A stretch of 64,000 bases of DNA from Branchiostoma belcheri. Its lineage: Eukaryota; Chordata; Leptocardii; Amphioxiformes; Branchiostomatidae. Position numbers and translations under genes: made by a program. The notes under the pieces are model-generated. The model did no database searches and was not told the DNA's origin. It saw nothing but the letters and a program-made list of their open reading frames with translations. Positions 1 through 16,269 of this stretch are shown piece after piece (within the stretch, counting starts at the first letter, position 1; each line of letters starts with the position of its first letter). The stretch covers positions 357,389 to 421,388 of the forward strand of contig NW_017804609.1 of the NCBI RefSeq assembly GCF_001625305.1, given 5' to 3'.

Positions 1-394
1 GATCACCTGATTCACCGGATAGTGTTACAATATCGAAGTCTATCTCACTAATGCTACACAACAATCAGATTTGCTGATTATTGTTTCTACTCAGATAGAT
101 GACTGTTGGTTTAAGTCGATGGCTGGAATTAATCTAAAAATACGAATTCAAATTGTAAGTCAGAGAAAGTCAAACACAACACAACAAAGCAATATGACAA
201 TAAAACATGATTGTACCAAAAACAAACAAACAAATAAACAAACAAAAGAACGTGCGAAAAGAATGTGTTAGTGTTGACTCTCTTAGCCACATGGTACGGA
301 GGGGCCAAGTAAAGAAGATTAAAGCAAACAAAATTATTTAGAGGAAGTGGCAATGATTTTTATTGGATGACCAAAAAATTTGGGGGGCCGACAT
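1..394. other. Intergenic, no gene seen
   Basis: A/T-rich sequence with short A-rich runs (CAAACAAA repeats near 222-247). The reading frames here are short and I recognise nothing in them. No promoter, splice pattern or repeat family member is evident. Confidence 0.5.
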
Positions 395-578
395 AACATC
401 TGTGTCCATAATATCACCACCTTGAGAAATAGTGTGTTTAAAGATATTTTACTGCAACATACTTTTGGTATGCACTCCTTCACACATCAAATGTACATAC
501 CTAGGGTATGTTGCAGTAAACACTGTTTCTCAAGGTGACGATATTATGGACCCTGGTGATATTATGGACACAGATGTT
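395..578. repeat. Fold-back element (MITE-like) with 25-bp perfect terminal inverted repeats
   Basis: The ends 395-419 and 554-578 are perfect reverse complements (AACATCTGTGTCCATAATAT at the left edge). A second inner inverted pair (CTTGAGAAA / TTTCTCAAG, and GCAACATAC / GTATGTTGC) lies inside them, so the whole unit folds back. Four bases, ACAT, flank both ends and may be a target-site duplication. There is no coding capacity. It is probably a non-autonomous DNA transposon. Confidence 0.75.
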
Positions 579-734
579 ACATTTTCAAAAAAAAACTTCC
601 ATGCATAACCCTGTGTCTCAAAAACACGTGCGAAACCTGAGTTGAGCCAAATTCCTACTTATATTATAAGGCCTTATAAGATTCCAGTTGTCATCAGTCA
701 ATATTTGAATTTCCCGCCATTTGAATGCGGGATT

Positions 735-805
735 GCCCCGGAAGTGACGTAGTCATGACGCAGGGCCGTTTTGTAAGGCATGTCGTACTGCGCCTGCGCA
801 CGGTC
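735..805 (+). promoter_or_regulatory. Cytochrome c promoter core: ETS/CRE composite and NRF-1 site
   Basis: CCGGAAGTGACGT at 738-750 is an ETS (GABP/NRF-2) site fused to a CRE half-site, followed by TCATGACG. TGCGCCTGCGCA at 789-800 matches the NRF-1 binding motif. These are the factors known to drive mammalian cytochrome c and other respiratory genes. They lie about 100 bp upstream of a good splice donor (AAAA|GTAAGT, exon end 895), so transcription probably starts between 800 and 870. The surrounding 700-1600 is rich in CpG. Confidence 0.7.
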
Positions 806-895
806 AGATTGACCTTCACGAAGTTTCCGCACGGGATCTGTCAGGACGCCGGTTGCTCTCGTGTTTTACTCAACTTTCTCCGCTTTCAGCGAAAA
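806..895 (+). other. Probable 5' UTR exon of cytochrome c
   Basis: The donor GTAAGT at 896 would pair with the acceptor ending at 2567 (CTGTTCCAG), 11 bases before the cytochrome c ATG. The transcription start is not defined by sequence, so the left edge is approximate. The intron (896-2567) holds no recognised gene. Confidence 0.5.
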
Positions 896-2578
896 GTAAG
901 TCTCCAAATTCGACTACAACATCATTGTAACTTCTAAGCCAACGTTGAGGACATTTCTGTGTAGTTTTTGTGGATTAGGAGGTAGAATTTATAGCTTTTT
1001 TTCAGAGGTTTGGCGTTCTTTTCGAAGCGGACGCCATCTTTCAGGTCATCCAGGACACGTAAAGGCACGTTTAGGGGGGAGGGCGCGGGAGGACAACGTC
1101 AAGGGTAGGCAAGTTCACGGGTTCATCCCCTTACAAGCGAGATTGTGCGTTTTTAGGCTAAAATCATCGTCAAAATATACCTGTGCGTAACTAGAAGATC
1201 ACTTGCGTTACGTAACCGAAGGGGAATACCTTACAAAAAGGAATTTCGTAACCCGCGTGTACCGGCTTTTTTTACCGGCGTGTCACAGAAAAATAGGCGA
1301 TAATTCTAACCATACACGCACTATTTTCCGTACGAGTGCCTAGAATTGTATAGAAGAAACCAGATTAAAGCTATTTATTAGCAAAAATTGGTTGATTTTG
1401 GTGTAAAAATTGGTTTAGGAACGTGTTAGAGGCGGCTAGAAGCACCGGAAATTGAGTCACCGGCGGGACACGTACGTAAGCCGGCGGTTGCGCAACCTGA
1501 CTCTTTCCGCGTACCTTCCCTTTGTTAGCCTCGTAGCAGGCTCTACGGTTGGCGCTTTACTTTCATAGCAGCCTTTTTGGCTTTCCCTTGCGTGATAGGT
1601 AACTTGACTATGTAGCCTATGTTATGTAACTAAAAAAAATACTGAGAAGATATTTGTTGACACTTAACAGCCATCAGATCAGTAGTTAGACAAACTGTAA
1701 CCTATCATAGTATCTCAAAAAAAGGTAAATTCAAAGATTAAAAAAAAACATCAGCCAAAGAGCCTGTTGTTGCACAAGATGAGTCACCAAGTAGAAGTCA
1801 GGAGGTAAAATTGTAACGTTTTCCTAGCTGTTTCTGTCAAATTTATACTATGGAGGCAGGTTGTGACAGAGACTGACAGCTAAATGGAAAATGTAACAGG
1901 TTTGCCTCCCAACATCTGCTTGGAGACTGGGGCAAAAGAGGGCAAAGTCCTTGGAAGGGTAGTGGGAAAGTCCTGGCCTTCAGGCCACATTAGGATTATA
2001 ACTATACAGGCTTTTCACATCCGCCATGTTGGATTACAGTCTATGTCTGTTAAACATGTGAAGATGCCGCTATTTAATCAATTTACCCGCCAACACCTGG
2101 TCACCGGGATTCATATGATAATTATTATGACGTCAATGAAAACCCTCTATTAGATGAAGGACAGGGTCTGACAATCCTGCTATTTTAGAACATAGCTGTT
2201 GTTATGGTGGATGTAATCTGAGCTGTGTAGGGTTGTGACCTTTGACATGACCTTTTGAGGACAAATTTTCATCATACAGTATTTCCAACCCATTGAAAAG
2301 GACAGTTATTTGCAGTGTCCTTGATGTACAGTGTCATTGATCTAACCTACATCTAGATTTATCATAGGGTTATTAACTCAATATCCAGTCAATGAAATAT
2401 ACATGTATATTCTTTTTGAGAAAACTGCCTATTGAGGTTGTCTGAAATGGCTTTTAATAAGACGGATTTGGGGATTTTTTGTCATGAACGCATTAATTTA
2501 AACCAGTTAATCAATTTTTACAAATGACCATTCAATGAATAAATGTGAAACTTCCTCCCTGTTCCAGAACCCTACACC

Positions 2579-3339
2579 ATGGCCGATGCAGTTAAGAACG
2601 GGAACCCTGAGAAGGGGAAGAAAGTGTTTGTACAGAAGTGTGCCCAGTGCCACACAGTGGAGGCAGGAGGCAAGCACAAGACCGGCCCCAACCTCAACGG
2701 TCTGTTCGGCCGCAAGACGGGACAGGCGCCTGGCTTCTCTTACACCGACGCTAACAAGAACAAGGGTATGTCTTAGACTGTCTTATATCAGGGTTCTAAC
2801 TAGAATTGTTTCACAGCAAGTCAGGCCACAAACATGACCCGACAGACCATAGCAGGGGGTCTGGTATTCTCCCAACTGAGACATTATTTCTTGATTATTA
2901 AGGGACAGGTTTGGTAGCAATCTTTCCCCTTTGAGAAAATTAAAATTTGACTTAAGAAAGAACAAAGATTTATGAAGCGTCACCCTGAGTGGGATGCCCT
3001 AGATAGGGCTTTGCCCAGTATCATATATATAGAATAGAATAGAATAGAAAAAAAGGTTTTCCCCAAAAAAAGAGGCACCCCTGTGCTATTTTGAAGACAG
3101 TTAAAGGGCTAAATCACAGGCCTTATGGGGCCCAAATAACAGACCTACACTCAAACAGCCTGGCATAACACATGACTTTGTTTTCCCCAGGAATTACATG
3201 GGCTGAAGACACCCTGTGGATCTACTTGGAGAACCCTAAGAAGTACATCCCGGGCACTAAGATGGTCTTCGCTGGGCTGAAGAAGAAGGGCGAGAGAGCA
3301 GACCTCATCTCCTACCTCAAGGAGTCCACCTCCTCATGA
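2579..3339 (+). CDS. CYCS: Cytochrome c (somatic type)
   Basis: Electron carrier of the mitochondrial intermembrane space between complexes III and IV; when released it also activates Apaf-1. There are two coding exons, 2579-2765 and 3191-3339, joined at a phase-1 intron inside the glycine codon of NKG-ITW. The product is 111 residues, against 105 in mammals. The heme motif CAQCH is at residues 21-25 and the axial Met is at 87 in YIPGTKM. The conserved [15 protein letters not shown] and [19 protein letters not shown] are also present. The chosen ATG has CACCATGG context and lies 11 bases after a splice acceptor. The N-terminus [13 protein letters not shown] is slightly extended relative to MGDVEKG of mammals. 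All key residues are intact, so this is a working gene and not a processed copy. Confidence 0.98.
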
Positions 3340-3750
3340 TGCCGGCCCTGAGACGTCTTCTCTTCCGCCCCTGCTTCTTACTTCTTACCCTCATCAAGCG
3401 GTTTTCTTAAGTATTCTATCTCTGAGGACAGATGATCCAAACTCAAGGTGTTCAAGGAATGGGCCAACTTGTTTTGTTCTCCACTTCCTTTTGCACCTTT
3501 TCCTTTTAGTAAATTATTGCCACGGCTTGTTTTTTAGTCTTCAGGCTTGTTGCTGTACAGAAATGAACTGATTGTCTTGCCATGTAGACATGCTTCTTTC
3601 TTTTTCTCTGGACCCACAATGGCAGCTAGCTAAGCAAAACCTTTTCGGTTGATCAATTCTTTAATCGGTTTGTTCCTTGATACTTTTGGAGTTTGAAGTG
3701 AGTTTTCTGTAAGGTGGGTCATCATGAAGTCACGAACTGAAATTCTATTG

Positions 3751-3756
3751 AATAAA
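3751..3756 (+). terminator. Poly(A) signal AATAAA, cytochrome c
   Basis: This is the first canonical AATAAA downstream of the stop codon, giving a 3' UTR of roughly 430 bases. A downstream element was not defined. Confidence 0.6.
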
Positions 3757-3779
3757 CCTAGAATTTTCCTGGAATAAGT

Positions 3780-4640
3780 AATAGAGAAAGTCACTTCAAA
3801 TTTGTCTTCATAGGTTGAATACTATAGCAGACTGCTTAGTTTTAGATCGCTGAAATATTTTGAAAGTATGATATTGTGCTTTCTCCTTTGGAGTAAATTT
3901 TGTGTGAATTAAATTAATGAAATATCAGGAAAAAGTGAAGTTGTTTTAAATTAGATTATGGGCAGTAACATATGGCATGACACAAAAGTGGGGTGGACTA
4001 GTAAAAAGTGGGGGTTGGTTCTTTTTTAAAAAAATAACAATGGTCCGAATTTCTGGGACACCATTCTTGAATACAAAATAATTTTTTCAGTAGATTTAAA
4101 TCAGTTTTGAAAACTGGTTTCTGGAGAAAAAAATGCATCTACATTTCCCTACTAGTCCACCCGTGAAATATGGTTGATATGAAGCACTGTGAAATGTGTT
4201 ACAACAACTGGAATTCGCTGTTCTTTTCTGTGGTCTCTGTATCTTATTTTCAGGAGTGCAGTTTGTCCTTCTCAAGTATGTAATAAACATTTTGCTTGTA
4301 GGATCTTAGGCTGAGGACTGATTTCTGTCTAGTTTGGTTCACTCACACTATTTCTGTCACACACAGACATACATACATACATACTGATGGCACCCAGGCT
4401 ATTTTCATGTATCTCTGGGACAATATATCATGAGTTTTTGAAAGCTATTAGAGTTGTGAGCTTTCTTTTTTTTTCCTTTGTAAGTTGATTCCACAGAACA
4501 TGTTTATTGTAAGACATAACATGCCATACGATATTTCTCTAACTCTGTGCGTGTAATCATATTGTTGCATCTGCAAGAGATAGCGTAGTCAACTAACATC
4601 TAGAATATACATGGGGCATCCATCGAAAAAAAAAAACAAT
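3780..4640. other. Intergenic, no gene recognised
   Basis: A/T-rich sequence with a short ACAT microsatellite (4366-4383). An acceptor-like TTATTTTCAG near 4253 precedes a short open stretch and a GTATGT donor at 4276, so a small upstream exon of the next unit is possible but unsupported. Confidence 0.35.
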
Positions 4641-4652
4641 ACACATCCCCAG

Positions 4653-6196
4653 ACAATGCATTTTAAATCAGATGACACGGATTATGACACAGATTACACT
4701 GCACGATGGAATTTCATCAACCTCCGGTCAGTTAAATACCTCGCGCGCCACATACAGCTCATCCGCAGACCAGGTGAGCAGACATAGCGACGGAGGAAAC
4801 TGGGTTTCTGGTACATGCGGAAAGGTATGGCAGAGTTCTGTGATTTCGTTCTAGCTTCACGGACAAAAATCTACGAAGAACTGGTGAAGAGTTGCATGAG
4901 GTTGGTAGTTCAATAACTGTCGTCGAGTGGCAAAGGAGGGCACCGGATCGAGAGGTCACGGGTTCGATTCCTGGCCTTTCTGGCTATAATTTCTGCCCAG
5001 GTGTTAGCCTGGTGTGTAGTTTATCGTTGTTGGGGCTGACTGTCTTCTGGATTCTAATACTTTTCCCCCGTCCAGCTCAACAGACTGTACGGTACTGTTA
5101 CTGTACTGAAGATCGAGGTCGGAGCATCGGTAAGTAGAGTTTTGTCTGTTTTGCGTTACCGGTAAACCTCTTGTACGTTAAACACAGTTTGTAAAAGTAC
5201 GAGCTGCGTAAGACCGGAGTGTAGTGTGATGCACTTGCAGGGTGACGCATTCCTACTCTTTTCGTATGGTGGGTTCTTTAACATGTCCGAGGTGTGCCAT
5301 GGGTGGTAAATAAATAATAGCCTTGTGGAAGTAGAAATTTCTATATTCATAGAGAGATCCTTTTTCTATATATTTAGTCTGAGGTTTTCAAGCAGAAAGT
5401 ATGAATTGTCCGTGGGGCGTACCCGAATTGTTTTTAGAAAGGCCAGACCGGAAAGACCCAAATGATAATGAATAATGTACAACATGCTTATTGTACACGT
5501 GCAGTGAATATTGATAAGACAGTGTAGATATGTTTACTTCCGAAAATAGTTTCATCGGGTTTGGTAGATTATAGAATATAAGGGCTTTCTTTTACACAAC
5601 CAAATATTCCTACCTTGCTTACATCGGCTACATATGGCAGCGAGAAGCAGAACTCCAATCAGAAGCTCTGAGGAAGGTGTCTGATAGACATCGAAACGTC
5701 AGCAAGGTAGGAATATTTGGTTGTGTAAAAGAAAACCCTTATATCAGATATGTTTACTGTTTTACATGAGTATGCCTCTGCCCCCTATAGTTGTTGGTTA
5801 TTGTGAAATCGTGTACCATATACGACAGACCGTGCTGCAAAATGTTGGAAATGCTGAGTTCATGTTTGCTGAATGAATAGCAGCTTAGTTGATGCTAGAC
5901 ATGTGTTCTTTTTCTTTATTTCATGGCATATTACCATGTCATATTTGGCATGATGATTCGGGATGAATAAGCTAATTTCCTGTGTTGAGTATCTACCATA
6001 TGCAGATATGTTTTATTTTCAGGGAAGACAACAGACCATTTCGTCGCTTCATCAGAATCAGCAAGACACCATTCAAGTTGTTCCAGGCGAGATCTACTCT
6101 ATCCACGCTATATTTTTACGCCAACGTCAAAAAAATACACCAGTGGAAAAAAGAAAGCGCGATAAAAAAGCTTAAAGACACGCCAAAAGTAAGCTA
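4653..6196 (+). CDS. Unresolved multi-exon gene or decayed gene, product unknown
   Basis: Several stretches look coding. An acceptor CCCCAG ends at 4652. The frame then reads MHFKSDDTDYDTDYTARW from the ATG at 4656 and stays open to a donor at 4773 (CCAG|GTGAGC). The same frame resumes as EFCDFVLASRTKIYEELVK (4834-4900). A last stretch, 6024-6196 after the acceptor TTTTCAG, reads EDNRPFRRFIRISKTPFK and ends in TAA. Between the first two stretches lies an in-frame TAG (about 4789), unless a 60-bp intron (4774-4833) is removed. A middle exon near 5071-5132 fits only if the AG before ATCGAGG is the acceptor, because the nearer AG leads to an in-frame TGA. I do not recognise the protein. It may be a fast-evolving basic protein or a pseudogene, and upstream exons may be missing. 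Confidence 0.3.
4910..4985 (+). repeat. tRNA-like fragment (SINE head)
   Basis: GTCGTCGAGTGGCAAAGG resembles an A box, and GGTTCGATTCC at 4961-4971 is a B box. The 3' half does not close a tRNA cloverleaf, so this is tRNA-derived repeat and not a functional tRNA gene. Confidence 0.45.
5578..5742 (+). repeat. Fold-back element with hammerhead-like core
   Basis: Arms 5578-5615 and 5701-5742 are inverted copies (CTTTCTTTTACACAACCAAA / TTTGGTTGTGTAAAAGAAA). The centre holds CTGAGGA (5668-5674), a single A, a 7-bp stem GGTGTCT/AGACATC with loop GAT, then GAAAC (5693-5697). Related copies are at 46178-46321 and 51121-51200. Confidence 0.75.
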
Positions 6197-6223
6197 AAAC
6201 AAGAACCTCTGCTTGGAGAGTAA
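6130..6223. repeat. Remnant of the CTCTCCAAGCAGAGG fold-back family (3' half)
   Basis: ACCTCTGCTTGGAGAGTA at 6206-6223 equals the right end of the complete element at 34276-34480. The bases before it (GATAAAAAAGC, CACGCC) echo that element's arm. It overlaps the end of the unresolved gene above, so part of that reading frame may be repeat-derived. Confidence 0.55.
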
Positions 6224-6315
6224 ACGCGATCAGTTTACTTTTAAAACTTTAGAGAACATTTTAACCAAAATCTTTGTTTTTTTTAAATACATATTATCCG
6301 AAACAAACAGCCACG

Positions 6316-9039
6316 ATGCAGAAAGTAGCACAGCAGATTGTAATTGTTCTTATCATGGTCAAAGTGATATCTGCAGGTTTAGATCCGGCGTGTTTCCCTG
6401 GGTGCCATACCACGACATCGTGGTCAGATTGCGTCCCTAATACCAGATCGTTAGGTACCAGGCCATTTGGTATTAAGATTATCGGACGGTATGTCACATG
6501 TATCCTCTGCTCCGTGCAGATACAGCAACATGTGCTAGACTCGTCTCAAACAAACTCAACATGCCTTCCTAACAACATGTATGTGGCAGTTAGAGGGTTT
6601 TCCTTTGGGCTGCTCTCTGCACAGAAATTACGTCTCCCTCGGCAGGCAACAGCACACTCACTTGCTCTGGTTGAATGTGGAATCACAGATATAGAAGGGT
6701 TCGCTCTGGCTACGTTTATCGAGTTACATATTTTAAACCTCGACTTCAACCATTTGACTCACGTAAAGCAAAAATGGTTCAATGCTTTGAAGTTCCCAGA
6801 ATTTTTCAAAAGTTTGTCATTATCACACAACAACATCAGCAGCATAGATTCAAACTGCTTCCAACAACTTATTAACCTGAATGTGTTGTTACTCGATTAT
6901 AACTCATTGCAAAGTATTGGGCCGTCTTGGTTTTACAAACTAGAGAGTCTAGGCCATCTATCGTTGAAATCAAATCTCATCCAAAGCATCCATCCAGGAG
7001 CATTTAAGTCCCTCTTAGAGCTTGTACACCTGGACTTGAGCGGCAATGCATTGAATCACCTGCCTAGTGCAACTGTCAAGGAGCTGCACAAACTAGAAAT
7101 CCTCAAAGTCAGTGGAAATAAATTGCTATCTGTTGGTGTTTCGGTTCCTCTGGTGATGAGCTGGAGTGTTCATCACAAAAAATCTCGTTATTCTGAACAC
7201 CGCATCGCAGTGACGGTCAATGAAGTACTTTTCTGCATCACTCAAGAGCATGAAATGAGGAAATATCACGTCCAAATGCAACACGACTTCTCGCCGGAGT
7301 TAGCTCTTCAAAACCTTGACCTGACGATGGGTAAGTGCAACTTTCTGAACCTCGGGACGAAAAGCAAAACAGAATATGACCTGCCGTTGGTGATGATATT
7401 CATCGACTCAGAACCAGACAAACAAGTTAAAAACTTCACAGACGTTTGCAAACATGCTTGGTATGATGCAGGTAGCGTAAACGTCGCTTTGGATCAGGGC
7501 GCTAGTCTGCGAATCGGTCCTATTTGTGCGGACAAACCCTCCAACAAATCTCAGAACGTTGCAGTCGTTCTGCATGATATAACAGCTGGTGAACATGACA
7601 ATTATACCGATAGCTACAGTAAAAACGTCACAAATGGCTTTTTCCGTGAAGAACCGAAGAATGTGAAATGTTTTGTCAACACTGCCAGGGGGGAGACATT
7701 CCGACATGTCTTCACTTCGCCCCTGTCTGACCCGCCTGAAGGCACCTCCTGTGGAGAACAAAAGAAAACAGAACAACAGGAAACAGAACAAGAGGAAATC
7801 GAACAAAAGGAGTTTTCAGGAGTCACAAGAAACCCTAAGATCGGGAATCAGACGATTCCGTACACAGCTAGAACTGTGCCGGTCCAGCCGGATAAGTGGA
7901 CATCCTTACACGTGGGTCTCCGCACGCTGTTAGCATTGGTAGGATTTACTGTGGTAGCGATGTTTGCTGCATGTTTTTCGATCAGAACGAAGGGCTACTG
8001 TTCAAGGGGTAACCACGCTGCAAAGGTTGCCCGTTCTCGGGGTAACCAAGCTGCACAGGTTGCCCAAGCCTCATTAGGGCCTCCCCTCAGTATTGCCTCT
8101 GTGAATCACTGGATGATAGGTGGGGGAAACAGCCGTGCTGTCACTGTTAATATCAGGCAAGGCACGTCAGGTTCCGATAGTGTTAGCTATAGTCAGCGAG
8201 TTTCGTATTTAGGTGATGACCAGGGTTTACAGTACAGCGAAATTCCGGACGAGTACTACTGTAACAACAGGTACGAAAACACTGACACATTCAACAGGTA
8301 CGACAACAAAGACACTTCACCGCCTGAAACTTCCACAACCTACTGGCAGATTCCCGAGGACTACTACAACTATTACAACACTCGGCCCGCATCTCTGCAT
8401 CACTACTGGGAGATCGGAGATGACTACTACAACTACGAAAACACCGCAGGGCGCCCCCTGTCGTTTCCTCTGGCACTGCAGGTGCCGCTGTCGTCAGGCC
8501 ATGACGATGAGGTAGCCCGTGTATCTTTCAATGCTTCAGCAGCCGATTCGGCTCTTCCTACAGTAAACCGGTTACGTTGTAAGCCTTCCTCTTACGGCAC
8601 AGCCGCTAGAGGTACAGCAGTTACACAGAATTATGGAGTTAGGGCAAGAAATGCAGACATTTCATCTTACGGAACACCTGCATCAGAGAGGCGTATAGCA
8701 TTGCTGGGAAGATACGGCAGAACACAGAGAGGTTTATGTTCGAGAGACAAGGCAATGGTGTTCTATAACAATCCTTCTACTGCCCATGTATATGCAACCA
8801 GAGAGCAGGCTAACCTTATGTACAAGGCTTCATTTAAAATTCAACCAAGGTACCAGAACATTCCATGCCCACAGTATGCAAACATGCCCATTGCCAGGTC
8901 AAAGGATGATGCTTGGATGACTAATTATAAAGAAGGCCAAATTCGCGTGCACAGGTCAAAAACCTTTAGCATGAAGGTACCTAAATCACGGATGGAAGAG
9001 TCCTTTAACAAAGCACGTCATCGCCGCAAAAGTATTTAG
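6316..9039 (+). CDS. Intronless leucine-rich-repeat transmembrane receptor with tyrosine-rich tail
   Basis: A 907-residue type I membrane protein in one exon. Start at 6316 (CACGATGC): it puts a hydrophobic signal peptide, MQKVAQQIVIVLIMVKVISA, at the very N-terminus; an in-frame ATG 14 codons upstream is less likely. Next come a Cys-rich LRR cap (CFPGC...C) and about six LRRs (roughly residues 105-280; repeats such as LSLSHNNISSI, LVHLDLSGNAL). There follow a long extracellular region with Cys and N-glycosylation sites, a Glu/Gln-rich stalk (about 480-503) and one membrane helix near 536-557 (LLALVGFTVVAMFAACF). The 350-residue tail starts with a duplicated SRGNxAAxVA juxtamembrane motif. 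It then has three related blocks EIPDEYY, QIPEDYY, EIGDDYY with seven YxN motifs between residues 640 and 712. There is no TIR, Ig or kinase domain. Role is inferred: recognition at the cell surface with phosphotyrosine signalling. It could belong to the expanded lancelet LRR repertoire of innate immunity. Confidence 0.85.
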   Translation: MQKVAQQIVIVLIMVKVISAGLDPACFPGCHTTTSWSDCVPNTRSLGTRPFGIKIIGRYVTCILCSVQIQQHVLDSSQTNSTCLPNNMYVAVRGFSFGLLSAQKLRLPRQATAHSLALVECGITDIEGFALATFIELHILNLDFNHLTHVKQKWFNALKFPEFFKSLSLSHNNISSIDSNCFQQLINLNVLLLDYNSLQSIGPSWFYKLESLGHLSLKSNLIQSIHPGAFKSLLELVHLDLSGNALNHLPSATVKELHKLEILKVSGNKLLSVGVSVPLVMSWSVHHKKSRYSEHRIAVTVNEVLFCITQEHEMRKYHVQMQHDFSPELALQNLDLTMGKCNFLNLGTKSKTEYDLPLVMIFIDSEPDKQVKNFTDVCKHAWYDAGSVNVALDQGASLRIGPICADKPSNKSQNVAVVLHDITAGEHDNYTDSYSKNVTNGFFREEPKNVKCFVNTARGETFRHVFTSPLSDPPEGTSCGEQKKTEQQETEQEEIEQKEFSGVTRNPKIGNQTIPYTARTVPVQPDKWTSLHVGLRTLLALVGFTVVAMFAACFSIRTKGYCSRGNHAAKVARSRGNQAAQVAQASLGPPLSIASVNHWMIGGGNSRAVTVNIRQGTSGSDSVSYSQRVSYLGDDQGLQYSEIPDEYYCNNRYENTDTFNRYDNKDTSPPETSTTYWQIPEDYYNYYNTRPASLHHYWEIGDDYYNYENTAGRPLSFPLALQVPLSSGHDDEVARVSFNASAADSALPTVNRLRCKPSSYGTAARGTAVTQNYGVRARNADISSYGTPASERRIALLGRYGRTQRGLCSRDKAMVFYNNPSTAHVYATREQANLMYKASFKIQPRYQNIPCPQYANMPIARSKDDAWMTNYKEGQIRVHRSKTFSMKVPKSRMEESFNKARHRRKSI

Positions 9040-9639
9040 TTTTTTTTTTTTTACTTGTGACGTCTACTACATAAAGGCTTCATTTCCGCAAATACATGCA
9101 TCCCTTTTTGATCATGATTGTGTTTTAGATTTGTATTGTTCGTGGTAATGGTATATAAATTTGGTTGTCAATGGATATAGGTAACAAACTATATTATATC
9201 TATGTAAATACCTCGGTTTGTATGTGTATCTATTGTGTATGTATTATGATGCCTTGAAAGTTATGTTTTTGGACTAGATTCATACGTCAGAGGTACATGT
9301 GTGTATATCTATCTATCTGAGATATACTGTATAGAACTCGACATGCAAATATCTAAATACCTTGTTGTACTGTTGTTGTAATAGTTGTACTATGCACTAT
9401 ATGCTTGTATTGAATCTTGGAAGTCTACCGCTTTTCAGGGGTAAATGTTCTTCAGATAGGGCGAAAGCTAATTTCGTGTTACTTAAATTATAACACCAAT
9501 AAAAATGACACACGGTCTCATCATTCACAACTTTGTTTAATGCATTCCATCTCTTGTGTGTTTCCTTTTAGTTTGCAGAATCATGTGACACTGTGTGTTA
9601 TATGTGTCGCATGAGGGCTCTGGAAGGGTTTTGCAGTAT
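9040..9639. other. Convergent 3' UTRs with facing poly(A) signals
   Basis: The LRR receptor (+) and alpha-tubulin (-) end 600 bp apart. AATAAA at 9498-9503 on + would end the receptor transcript, and ATTAAA on - (9541-9536) would end the tubulin transcript. The two messages therefore probably overlap by a few dozen bases at their 3' ends. No other gene is seen. Confidence 0.5.
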
Positions 9640-15416
<5,777 letters not shown>

Positions 15417-15542
15417 GGTTGATTCTTCTTTTGTGGGCACGGATTAGAGCAGAGAAACGCAGCGAAATCCTAGAAGATCCGATCGCTTTTGACTTCAATG
15501 AATCTCAAGCAACGAATGTGAAAATCTCTCAGTCGCTATGCC

Positions 15543-15725
15543 GTTATATATGGATGTTATTCTCAGTTGCCCGGGTTATACACAATATAGAGATGCACGA
15601 TGGCGATTGGCTGAAAAGCATCACATGACGTTACGTCATCTGACGTTGCAGGAGTAGTTGAACTTGTGGCGTTTGAGGCGGATTCTGATTGGCTAGCGTC
15701 AGACGTTACGAGCCTTGTGATTGGT
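15543..15725 (-). promoter_or_regulatory. Alpha-tubulin promoter: TATA box, CRE pair, three CCAAT boxes
   Basis: On -, CATATATAACG (15553-15543) is a TATA box about 130 bp upstream of the ATG. CCAAT motifs (ATTGG on +) lie near 15606, 15688 and 15719. Between them, TGACGTTACGTCA at 15626-15638 holds two facing CRE half-sites. The spacing of several CCAAT boxes is typical of NF-Y-driven promoters. Factor identity is inferred from motifs only. Confidence 0.6.
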
Positions 15726-15759
15726 AGATATGTATCCAGGTAATAGATGAGTTATCAAA

Positions 15760-16265
15760 CAGATACGGATGAACAAAGAGCTTCGCGTGTTGGACAAAAT
15801 GTATTAATTTTGTTTCTAAGGACGCACTCAATACTCAATAAATATGTAATGTCAGCAGGGCACGCTGTTTTGATACGAATCACGCATGGTGGTTATCTAT
15901 TAGAACAATAGACAATAGTATCTGCCCCAGTCTATATTGTGTATTGTGAGCGCGAGTTTGAAATATCTGTTTTGGACGGTTGTAAGCATAGATATGCGGT
16001 CATCTGTATCAATAAAATGTCAGGCTAAAACGCGGGAACAATATCGTATTGTGGGCGGTTTCGTGACACAAAAGAGAAACATAATAGACCTGCTGTCAGC
16101 TGATTCAGCAGTAATTTCTGGTCGATTCAATTCAATATTCTCTTGCAATAGCGACTGGGACCATGGGAATGTCTATTTCAATCTTAAAACTGCCAAGACC
16201 GTGCACAATGGAAAGAAGGCACAGAGGAAAAATTTACGCCTTTAGGCATAGTTTTGTACTGTAAA
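15760..16265. other. Intergenic, no gene recognised
   Basis: A 102-codon open frame on + (15937-16245) has no recognisable domain, no clear promoter and an unremarkable composition. I regard it as chance. Confidence 0.4.
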
Positions 16266-16269
16266 GCAC

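Noticed and set aside
395..578. MicroRNA precursor (long hairpin)
   Set aside because: The hairpin is made of two nested ter­minal repeats of a mobile element, longer than a pre-miRNA and without a miRNA-like mismatch pattern.
7408..7806. 132-codon frame on - inside the LRR receptor
   Set aside because: Shadow of the receptor reading frame, phenylalanine/cysteine-rich because it opposes the Glu/Lys-rich stalk.
15937..16245. 102-codon frame on +
   Set aside because: No recognisable domain, no family, no upstream promoter or splice context.
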